DNA of 64,000 nucleotides, taken from Flavihumibacter rivuli. GTDB lineage: Bacteria > Bacteroidota > Bacteroidia > Chitinophagales > Chitinophagaceae. Positions 48,601-55,436 of this stretch are shown here, in pieces. How positions within the stretch are numbered: position 1 is the stretch's first letter; each line of letters opens with the position of its first letter. Under the pieces are notes generated by a model, which did no database searches, was not told the DNA's origin, and saw only the letters and a list, made by a program, of their open reading frames with translations. The stretch covers positions 1,206,001-1,270,000 of the forward strand of contig NZ_CP092334.1 in the NCBI RefSeq assembly GCF_018595685.2. Reading direction: 5' to 3'. The position numbers were made by a program, and so were the translations under genes.

Positions 48601-48939
48601 AACCCCAATGCTTTCTATCCGCGTCCCACCGACCATAACAATACCAATAATGCAAGGAACTTCCTGCCCCAGACCAGGTACCTGCTGAATATGTCCTATA
48701 CCCGTTTGAAGAACCTTTCAATTGGTTATAGCCTGCCTGTAAACCTGGTTCGCAAGATCCACCTGCAAAGGCTGAGGGTATATGTAAGCGGTGAGAACCT
48801 TGCCGAGATCGATCACCTGAAACTGCCTATCGATCCTGAAGTTGACCTGACCACTGCAGGAAGGAATGACAGCAATACATTCGGTAGGGTGTATCCTTTC
48901 AGGAGGAGTTATTCATTTGGTGTACAGGTGAATTTCTAA
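45697..48939 (+). CDS. SusC-type TonB-dependent receptor
   Basis: This 1080-aa protein has a signal peptide (MRKIKSLLLFAFFCCLSGIVLGQ). A carboxypeptidase-regulatory-like domain (about 24-100) is followed by the plug, which opens with VVVGYGSQKKANLTGAVSSV and continues GLSITNASGALGQNPTITLRG and VLKDAAATSIYGTRAAWGVILITSKGGK, the RagA/SusC signature. A barrel follows, with final strand SYSFGVQVNF. It imports ligand delivered by the SusD lipoprotein encoded 8 bp downstream. The ligand is unknown; no glycoside hydrolase is present in the locus. Confidence 0.97.
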   Translation: MRKIKSLLLFAFFCCLSGIVLGQTLTGQVLDNATKKPIAGASVVAGQKGTASDESGNFSIEMPNGITSITVSSVGFQKQTVNVGKAMNVTIYLQAEEANLDQVVVVGYGSQKKANLTGAVSSVDVKKVLQSRPVTDVGNALQGAVPGLSITNASGALGQNPTITLRGLSGSLNGSGAKPLILLDNVEIPSLNMVNPEDIESISVLKDAAATSIYGTRAAWGVILITSKGGKRNAKATITYSNNFAFSKPTTTPQVAPAVEGTEMAFKAMQRVNPSTTRFGVVGMYFDEIGIQKMREWQQQYGGQDLGPEMVLGRDFEIRSGQLYFYRPWDAGEMFMRDWMPQQKHDLSISGGNDKSTYFASVGYLGQTGVLKANPDKFDRMNATVGFTAKVNEWMDLRSKVFLSKTQTTRPYSFGGDTYDPWYYLLRWPAVYPYGTYEGKPFRSALTETEQSNNISYDANFGRINLGSTFKLHKDLTLDADYNYTRNNDVEHQAGGTVTAYNFWAGGGNLNYSTYTSPSYDKVRYTSWWNEMHTIKAFATYKKNIGEHDLKVIAGTDVEWYKGWSQYSERRTLVNPDQPELPLATGDQFVGGGRGEWATRGYFGRINYAFKDKFLLELNGRFDGSSKFPKNDQWAFFPSLSVGYVLSKEKFMAFSENVLSFLKLRASYGSIGNQDVGSNRFLSTLRSTSSGWVIGGNNIPTFTTPNYVSPSLTWETVSTLDFGVDARFFNNKLGISFDRYIRKTSDIITSGATLPATLGTAAPARNYAEITTNGWELAVDFRHSFNKDLTLNVTAVLSDFQEKVTRYANTTNVITSLYEGKVLGEIWGYETDRFFDKNDFEQDANGNLILQNGRYVMAKGVPSQSVYENSWFFYGPGDIKYKDLNNDGKVDFGTNTLDNPGDQKVIGNTTPRYMYGLNLGLTWKGIDFNMFVQGVGKRDYWANGPIAIPGYRTGEAWFAHQLDYWTPENPNAFYPRPTDHNNTNNARNFLPQTRYLLNMSYTRLKNLSIGYSLPVNLVRKIHLQRLRVYVSGENLAEIDHLKLPIDPEVDLTTAGRNDSNTFGRVYPFRRSYSFGVQVNF

Positions 48940-48947
48940 ACAATTAA

Positions 48948-50645
48948 ATGACTACAATGAAAGCACGTATCTTATCTATAGCATTACTGGCCCTTTCACT
49001 CGGTGCCTGTAAAAAAGATTTCCTGGTCCGTAACCCGCAGGATGTAGTAACCGATGACACTTACTGGACCAACGAAACCAATGTCCGCTCCTTTGCCTAT
49101 GGCTTTTATGCTGACTATTTTGATGGTTATGGTTCCGGTTATACCTGGGGTAAGTATTTTACCGGGCAGAGCCTGAATGATGATTTCGCCCCTTCCACCC
49201 CTGCCCAGTTCATCCGCAATGTACCCACTTCAGGTGGCGGCTGGAGCTTCAGCAATGTTCGCAAGGCCAACCTCTTCATCAATAGGGTTAGCAATTCACC
49301 GCTGGCTGCTGAGGCCATCAATCATTGGACAGGCGTTGGCAGGTTCCTGAGGGCCCTTGAATACCATAACCTCGTGAACCGATTTGGTGACGTTCCCTTC
49401 TACAACAGGGAATTGACAGAAAACGACCTGGATGAGCTATACAAACCGAGGGATTCCAGGGCATTGGTAGTAGATTCCATGCTGGCCGATTTCCAGTATG
49501 CCGCTGCCAACGTAAGGGTAACGGATGGCACAAAAGGCCTGACCATCAACCGTGATGTGGTACTGGCCTTTATGTCGAGGGTATTCCTGTTCCAGGGCAC
49601 CTGGATGAAGTACCATAATATTGACCAAGCCAAGGCTACTGCTTACCTGCAGGCGGCCAAATGGGCAGCGAATGAACTGATCAGTTCCGGACGCTATTCC
49701 CTGAGCAATAACTACAGGGGGAATTTCAATTCCCTGAACCTGGCCGGGAATACAGAAATGATCATGTACCGGTCTTATGAGGCGGGCATCCTGACCCATG
49801 CCCTGAACAGTTACAATAACAAGGAGCCACAATCAGGCGTTTCCCGTAATGCAGTGGAGAGCTATCTCTGCAATGACGGTCTTCCTATTGGGGTCTCCCC
49901 GCTGTACCAGGGCGACAAGACCGCACAGGCTGTATTCAGCAACCGTGACCCCCGGATGGCGCAGACCATTGTACAGGAGTACAGGCTGAATGGCATTGTA
50001 GGGAACTTCTCTACTTCGGGATTCGCTACCCATAAATTCCTGAATGAAGCCATCAAGGATGCCCCCGAAGGCAATAGCAATCTCAACCCTACTGACGCCC
50101 CCATCATCCGTTATGGTGAAGTGCTGATCAATTATGCAGAAGCCGTTGCGGAATTGGGCGAGCTGACCCAGGCAGAGCTGGACAGGTCGGTGAATGTGTT
50201 GCGCAACCGTGCCGGGGTTAAGCTTCCTGCCCTGCAGACCCTGGGTGGCTTACCCGCAGTGAATGGTGTAGCCTATGATGACCCGAAAAGGGACCAAACA
50301 GTTGATCCATTGCTTTGGGAGATCAGGCGCGAAAGAAGGATCGAACTGATGAGCGAAGGCTTCAGGCTCGATGACCTGAGGCGTTGGAAAAAACTGGGCT
50401 ACACAGATACCGAGGCCAATGCATCGATCAACCGTGGTGCCTGGATCAAGCGATCCGACTACCCCGGACTGAAGGATGTGGTAATTGAGAATAATGCGGC
50501 AGAAGGTTATATTGTTCCGGCCTGGAAACCGGAGACCCAGCGACTCTTTGTTGACCCCAAGGTTTACCTCGATCCGCTGCCGATCGACCAGATCAAATTA
50601 TACCAGGATGCCGGTAAACAACTGGCCCAGAACCCTGGATGGTAA
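48948..50645 (+). CDS. SusD/RagB-type surface lipoprotein
   Basis: This 565-aa protein has a lipobox (ILSIALLALSLGAC, Cys about 23), then KKDFLVRNPQDVVTDDTYW, the standard SusD N-terminus. TPR-like helices follow, with the conserved ending PLLWEIRRERRIELMSEGFRLDDLRRWKKLGY. It captures ligand on the SusC lid. The start could also be the ATG 3 codons further on at 48957. A strong terminator ends the unit. Confidence 0.96.
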   Translation: MTTMKARILSIALLALSLGACKKDFLVRNPQDVVTDDTYWTNETNVRSFAYGFYADYFDGYGSGYTWGKYFTGQSLNDDFAPSTPAQFIRNVPTSGGGWSFSNVRKANLFINRVSNSPLAAEAINHWTGVGRFLRALEYHNLVNRFGDVPFYNRELTENDLDELYKPRDSRALVVDSMLADFQYAAANVRVTDGTKGLTINRDVVLAFMSRVFLFQGTWMKYHNIDQAKATAYLQAAKWAANELISSGRYSLSNNYRGNFNSLNLAGNTEMIMYRSYEAGILTHALNSYNNKEPQSGVSRNAVESYLCNDGLPIGVSPLYQGDKTAQAVFSNRDPRMAQTIVQEYRLNGIVGNFSTSGFATHKFLNEAIKDAPEGNSNLNPTDAPIIRYGEVLINYAEAVAELGELTQAELDRSVNVLRNRAGVKLPALQTLGGLPAVNGVAYDDPKRDQTVDPLLWEIRRERRIELMSEGFRLDDLRRWKKLGYTDTEANASINRGAWIKRSDYPGLKDVVIENNAAEGYIVPAWKPETQRLFVDPKVYLDPLPIDQIKLYQDAGKQLAQNPGW

Positions 50646-50670
50646 TATCCTCTGTCCTGTGTTTTTTAAG

Positions 50671-50698
50671 GCTGCCTGTTTATGCAGGCAGCTTTTTT
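50671..50698 (+). terminator. Terminator after susD
   Basis: The stem GCTGCCTG/CAGGCAGC with a 6-nt loop is followed by six T, 26 nt after the susD stop. Confidence 0.9.
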
Positions 50699-50845
50699 AT
50701 TTCTATCGGGCCTGAATTGGATTTCAAACATTCCAAAGAAAAATCTAGATAAATAACGCAAAAAACCGCATTTTTCATTATTTTCATAACATTAGGCCGA
50801 AAGGCTTGCCATATTTACCATCCTAAAAAGCGACCTCAACTAACT

Positions 50846-51595
50846 ATGCTAAAGAAGGAAAGACAGGCCTATATTCTGCACAAGGTCAACCTGCACAACA
50901 AGGTTCTTTCTGCACAACTATGCGAGGAGATCAATGTTTCAGAAGACACGATCCGTCGCGACCTGCAGGAACTTGCAGACCAGGGCAAACTCATCAAGGT
51001 ACATGGCGGGGCATTATCCCATTCATTCAGCCAGGTGAACTTCACTTCCAGCCAGGTGTACTCACTGGAGAACAAAGTAAGTATCGCCCGCAAAGCTGCT
51101 TCGCTGATCAAGGACGGCATGTTTGTATTGACCAGTGGCGGCACCACTATCATGGAACTCGCCAAGGCCCTTCCACCGGGACTAAAGGCGACTTTCATTT
51201 CCGGCAGCATCCCAACCGTGCTGGAATACATGAACCACCCCAATATTGATGTCATCGTGATCGGCGATAAGGTTTCGAAGAGTTCACGCATCACTGTCGG
51301 GGCGGAAGCGATCAACCAGATCAAGCGCATCAAGGCTGACCTTTGTTTCCTGGGCATCAATGCCATTGACCTCAAACATGGTGTTACCGATAATGACTGG
51401 GAAGTCGTGATGATCAAACGCGCCATGATAGAATCCTCCCAAAAAGTGATCGGCCTCACCATCGCCGAGAAAATGGACACCTTCCAGCCCCTGCACATCT
51501 GCGACCTGAAGGAAGTGGATATGCTGATCACCGAACTCAATCCCAGGGACGAACGCCTGCTCCCCTACCACCAGGCGGGCATCCAGATCCTCTAA
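50846..51595 (+). CDS. DeoR/GlpR family regulator (paralogue 2)
   Basis: This 249-aa protein has the same length and layout as the regulator at 43049. Shared stretches include LKKERQAYILHKVNLHNKVL, QLCEEINVSEDTIRRDL, VLTSGGTTIMELAKALPPG, EYMNHPNIDVIVIGDK and LCFLGINAIDLKHGVTDNDWEV. It follows the susD terminator, so it is transcribed separately. Whether it controls the same locus or a second one is not evident. Confidence 0.93.
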   Translation: MLKKERQAYILHKVNLHNKVLSAQLCEEINVSEDTIRRDLQELADQGKLIKVHGGALSHSFSQVNFTSSQVYSLENKVSIARKAASLIKDGMFVLTSGGTTIMELAKALPPGLKATFISGSIPTVLEYMNHPNIDVIVIGDKVSKSSRITVGAEAINQIKRIKADLCFLGINAIDLKHGVTDNDWEVVMIKRAMIESSQKVIGLTIAEKMDTFQPLHICDLKEVDMLITELNPRDERLLPYHQAGIQIL

Positions 51596-51611
51596 ACTTG
51601 TCAAAAAAATT

Positions 51612-51646
51612 AAAAAAGGCAGCCCGTTCCAGGGACTGCCTTTTTT
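51612..51646. terminator. Bidirectional terminator between deoR2 and the SpmAB-like gene
   Basis: AAAAAAGGCAG and CTGCCTTTTTT arms flank an inner CCC/GGG stem. T-runs lie on both strands between convergent genes. Confidence 0.85.
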
Positions 51647-51667
51647 CGTTTATGCAAGTACGTTAGG

Positions 51668-52906
51668 TCAATGGAAAAAGATATAGGCGATGAAGACAGC
51701 TGCGATCACCCCGATGATATCGGCGATCAAACCGGCCCAGATAGCATAGCGCACTTTCTTGATGCCCACACTGCCGAAATACAAGGCTATTATATAAAAA
51801 GTGGTATCGGCAGAACCCTGGAATATACTGGCCGCCAATCCGGGAAAACTATCGGGTCCCAGCGCAGGGTTCTTGAAAACATCCAGCATCATCCCCCTTG
51901 CGCCACTGCCACTGAATGGCTTCATGATGGCCACTGGCAAGGCAGGAACGAAATCAGTGTTAAAGCCCATAGCCTGGATCAGCCAGGCCATACCATCGGT
52001 TACATACCCCAGGGCCCCGGAATCGCGGAACACCCGGATCGCCACCAACATACCCACCAGGTAGGGAATGATCTTCAGCACCACATCGAAACCTCCCTTT
52101 GCCCCTTCAATAAAGGCATCAAATACATTCACTTTCTTCCACACACCTCCAACTATAATAAGCACTACCAGGACAAACAATAATAAGTTCCCTACTACCT
52201 TGGAAAACACTTCCTTTTGCGCTGCATCCAGGCTGTTGACATAGAACATCATGAGGCCAATGGCGGCAATGGTTCCCAATAAACCACCGATCAATACCAT
52301 ATCCCAACGCAACCTCTGCCAGATGCCTACCACCACGATACTGGCGAGGGTGGTCATCAGGGTACCCAATACACAGGGGATAAAAATAGCGGCGGGTTGC
52401 GCACTGTTGGTAGATATCCTGTAGGCAATGATGGAAAGGGGGATCAGGGTCAAGCCTGAGGTGTGCAACACCAGGAACATGATCTGCGCGTTGGTCGCCT
52501 TATCCTTATCGGGGTTAAGGCTCTGTAAACTCTCCATGGCCTTCAACCCAAAGGGGGTAGCGGCATTGTCCAACCCCAGCATATTGGCAGAAAAATTCAT
52601 CACCATCTGCCCCATCGCCGGGTGGCCATCCGGCACTTCAGGGAAGATCCGCTTCATGAAGGGATTGAGGTAACGGGCCAGGAAACGGATGGCACCTGCC
52701 TTTTCAGCAATATTCATCAAGCCCAGGAAGAAGACCATAGTACCTGCCAGGGGTAGGGCTACATCCATCACGGAAGATTTGGCGGAATCGAAGATCCCGT
52801 CTGCCAGTTTCTTGAATATCTCCACATCCCCGAAGAAGACAAGTTTGATCAGGGCGATCGCAAAAGCGATCAGGAAGAAAGCGATCCAGACAATATTCAG
52901 TGCCAT
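51668..52906 (-). CDS. Fused SpmA/SpmB-like nucleoside-recognition (Gate) membrane protein
   Basis: This 412-aa protein with about 10 transmembrane segments is a fusion. The first half matches spore maturation protein A (GHPAMGQMVMNFSANMLGLDNAATPFGLKAMESLQ and HTSGLTLIPLSIIAYR). The second half matches SpmB (FDVVLKIIPYLVGMLVAIRVFRDSG, MKPFSGSGARGMMLDVF and IFQGSADTTFYIIALYFGSVGIKK). The Gate domain is shared with nucleoside transporters. Such fusions occur in non-sporulating Bacteroidetes, so the role is not sporulation; transport of an unknown small molecule is inferred. Confidence 0.9.
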   Translation of the reverse strand: MALNIVWIAFFLIAFAIALIKLVFFGDVEIFKKLADGIFDSAKSSVMDVALPLAGTMVFFLGLMNIAEKAGAIRFLARYLNPFMKRIFPEVPDGHPAMGQMVMNFSANMLGLDNAATPFGLKAMESLQSLNPDKDKATNAQIMFLVLHTSGLTLIPLSIIAYRISTNSAQPAAIFIPCVLGTLMTTLASIVVVGIWQRLRWDMVLIGGLLGTIAAIGLMMFYVNSLDAAQKEVFSKVVGNLLLFVLVVLIIVGGVWKKVNVFDAFIEGAKGGFDVVLKIIPYLVGMLVAIRVFRDSGALGYVTDGMAWLIQAMGFNTDFVPALPVAIMKPFSGSGARGMMLDVFKNPALGPDSFPGLAASIFQGSADTTFYIIALYFGSVGIKKVRYAIWAGLIADIIGVIAAVFIAYIFFH

Positions 52907-53001
52907 GGTATGGGTTTTTCATCAGTGGGGACAGGCGTTCCTGATTAAACATCCACCCCCTTAAGGCTTGATTTATAACGGGTTTGAAGATAATGGATAA
53001 G

Positions 53002-53035
53002 TTGCAAACCGCAAGGTTCAATTGCCTTATCTTTG
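53002..53035 (+). promoter_or_regulatory. Promoter of ychF
   Basis: TTG at 53002-53004, a 23-nt spacer and TATCTTTG (53028-53035, TAnnTTTG) give a leader of about 70 nt. The leader contains a TTGGG-CTTCGA-CCCAA hairpin. Confidence 0.6.
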
Positions 53036-53111
53036 CGGCGCTTTTTGGGCTTCGACCCAAGCCGGGCATTAGCTGTCTGGCATTAATTTTTGAATCAACA
53101 ATTATCAATAG

Positions 53112-54212
53112 ATGGGATTACAAGCAGGTATCGTAGGACTTCCAAACGTGGGTAAATCAACCCTGTTCAATGCAGTTAGCACCAGCGCCAAGGCACAGGC
53201 CAGCAACTATCGTTTCTGTACCATTGAACCGAATGTTGGACTGGTAGATGTACCGGATGAGCGACTCTATAAACTGTCTGAACTGGTAAAGCCTAACCGG
53301 ATCGTTCCTACCCAGATCGAGATCGTGGATATTGCCGGTCTCGTGAAAGGAGCCAGTAAGGGTGAAGGCCTGGGCAATAAGTTCCTGGCCAATATCCGCG
53401 AAGTGGATGCTATTGTTCATGTGATCCGTTGCTTCGAAGACGAGAACATCCTGCGTGAGGAAGGCGCTATCAACCCTGTTAGCGACAAAGGGATCATTGA
53501 TACCGAATTGCAGTTGAAGGACCTGGAAAGTGTGGAGAAGAAATTGCAGCGTGCAGAAAAGATGGCCAAGACCGGCGATGCCAAGACCAAGGCGGAGCTG
53601 GAAGTCCTGAAACGCTGTTATGCCCACCTGGAAGCCGGAAAGAATATCAGGGAACTCCATCTCGATAAGGAAGAACGCTCTGCCATTGCCGATCTCTTCC
53701 TCCTGACCGAAAAACCTGTTCTCTATGTTGCCAATGTGGATGAAGCCTCCATGCACACCGGCAACAAGTATTCTGAAGCCCTGAAGGCAGCAGTAGCTGC
53801 AGAGAATGCAGAAGTGATCGTCATGAACAATTCCATTGAACAGCAGATCGCCGAAATGGAAGACCCTGCCGATAAGGAACTTTTCATGGATGAGTACAAG
53901 ATGACCGAGCCGGCCCTGAACAAGCTGATCCGCGCCACTTATAAGCTCCTGAACCTGCAGACCTATTTCACTGCTGGTGTCCAGGAAGTACGTGCCTGGA
54001 CCATCCATGAAGGCTGGAAAGCCCCCCAGGCTGCCAGTGTAATCCACACGGATTTCGAGAAAGGTTTCATCAAGGCAGAAGTGATCGCCTATGCCGACTT
54101 CATCCAATATGGCTCAGAAGCAGCCTGCCGCGACGCCGGTAAGTTGCGTATCGAGGGTAAGGAATACATCGTGAAGGATGGTGACGTGATGCATTTCAGG
54201 TTTAACGTTTAA
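53112..54212 (+). CDS. ychF: YchF/Ola1-type P-loop NTPase
   Basis: This 366-aa Obg-family protein prefers ATP. The G1 motif is GLPNVGKST (about 8-16), the G3 region [20 protein letters not shown], and NVDE replaces the usual NKxD, the change that gives adenine specificity. A helical coiled-coil insert (about 130-200) and a C-terminal TGS domain ([34 protein letters not shown]) complete it. It binds ribosomes and proteasome-like partners in other species and is linked to stress responses. Full length. Confidence 0.97.
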   Translation: MGLQAGIVGLPNVGKSTLFNAVSTSAKAQASNYRFCTIEPNVGLVDVPDERLYKLSELVKPNRIVPTQIEIVDIAGLVKGASKGEGLGNKFLANIREVDAIVHVIRCFEDENILREEGAINPVSDKGIIDTELQLKDLESVEKKLQRAEKMAKTGDAKTKAELEVLKRCYAHLEAGKNIRELHLDKEERSAIADLFLLTEKPVLYVANVDEASMHTGNKYSEALKAAVAAENAEVIVMNNSIEQQIAEMEDPADKELFMDEYKMTEPALNKLIRATYKLLNLQTYFTAGVQEVRAWTIHEGWKAPQAASVIHTDFEKGFIKAEVIAYADFIQYGSEAACRDAGKLRIEGKEYIVKDGDVMHFRFNV

Positions 54213-54251
54213 TAGCGACCTATACCTCATTCATCAAGTCGTAAATATTTC

Positions 54252-54287
54252 AAAAAAAAAGCCGCTCCATGAAGCGGCTTTTTTTTT
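54252..54287. terminator. Bidirectional terminator between ychF and the FAS1 gene
   Basis: The stem AAGCCGCT/AGCGGCTT is flanked by nine A and a similar run of T, so it can stop transcription from both convergent genes. Confidence 0.9.
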
Positions 54288-54305
54288 CAAGTATCGAAAA
54301 CATTA

Positions 54306-55394
54306 TTAAAGAGAAGGCAGTAATACCTGGTCGATCTTGTGGAATACACCATTCACACAGTTCCTGTCAGCACCAATGATCTTAGAAAAGGTTGGGTTGA
54401 CAAAGCCCTTAACACCCTGGGTAGCATCAACTACCAATGGTGGCGCAGGTGAAGCAAATCCACTCAGCAGTGATTTTACTTGTGTTGGGGTGGCAGGAAG
54501 GTTCACCGAGAATACCCTTGCAAACTTGATCTTTGATGGATTCAAAGGGAAAGTCACATCTGCCACATGCACATGGTAGGCCAATATACCTTGTACGGTT
54601 TGTATAGGTAAAGCACCGATGGAAGTAATGTCTGTAGGCAGATTGAGGAATGCCAGCAAATTCCTGAACGCATTATTGTCCGGTGCAAATACCGTGAAGT
54701 TCACCAACGGATTAGACAGGTATTGCGCAAACTTGGAACCATCAGGCAAACCCTGGTCAGCCCTGGCGATAGCTGCCATCAGGTAGCTCAAAGTTGTGTC
54801 CCTTGCAATAGTATCCGCCAACACCCTGGATGGAGGGGCAATCAATGCAAATGGGGTATGGATCACACCATTTGCCGCGATCTTATCTGCCGCCTTGATC
54901 GGGATATTATTTGCGAATGCCACATTTCCCCTCCTGGAAGGGAAAATGGACAACTTGAACAACGGCTGCGTTGGGTCAGGCTGAAGGAAAGTGGGCATCT
55001 GCACATTCGGGAATGATTCCGGGATATTCGCTGCCGGTACCGCCTGGGGAACCAGATGGTAACTCAGTATCGCAGCCAATTGTGCAGCCGGCAACGCATT
55101 GATCACGCCGGAACTGATCCCTGAAAGCGCCATGGCATCATTATCCGGTGCAAACAGGGTCAGCTTACTATCCCTCTTGGCCAGGATCGGTCCAACCCCA
55201 GCCTTGGCCACTGCCTGTTTCAACAGGGAATAGTTGGGATCGGTATCAATGATCTCGGCAATGGTTTGCCCGGAGGGTGGTGTAACCGGGGCGATATCTT
55301 CAACTTCCGGTACTTTATTACAGGCGGCCAGCATACTCATCGCTCCCGCAATGATCAGTCCGCTTCTTGAAAATTTCTTTATGATGGATAACAT
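54306..55394 (-). CDS. Lipoprotein with two fasciclin (FAS1) domains
   Basis: This 362-aa protein has a lipobox (SGLIIAGAMSMLAAC, Cys about 25). FAS1 domain 1 (about 50-195) has YSLLKQAVAKAGVGPIL, LTLFAPDNDAMALSG and ILSYHLVPQAV; FAS1 domain 2 (about 200-362) has FTVFAPDNNAFRNLLAFL, ILAYHVHVADV and NCVNGVFHKIDQVLLP. FAS1 domains mediate adhesion or protein contacts. I start it at 55394; an earlier ATG at 55433 adds 13 residues before the signal. It lies 42 bp after the TonB receptor gene and may be its surface partner. Confidence 0.9.
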   Translation of the reverse strand: MLSIIKKFSRSGLIIAGAMSMLAACNKVPEVEDIAPVTPPSGQTIAEIIDTDPNYSLLKQAVAKAGVGPILAKRDSKLTLFAPDNDAMALSGISSGVINALPAAQLAAILSYHLVPQAVPAANIPESFPNVQMPTFLQPDPTQPLFKLSIFPSRRGNVAFANNIPIKAADKIAANGVIHTPFALIAPPSRVLADTIARDTTLSYLMAAIARADQGLPDGSKFAQYLSNPLVNFTVFAPDNNAFRNLLAFLNLPTDITSIGALPIQTVQGILAYHVHVADVTFPLNPSKIKFARVFSVNLPATPTQVKSLLSGFASPAPPLVVDATQGVKGFVNPTFSKIIGADRNCVNGVFHKIDQVLLPSL

Positions 55395-55436
55395 AAATGC
55401 TTTTTTGATTTTCCTGAATAGGTTGTCGATCAATTA

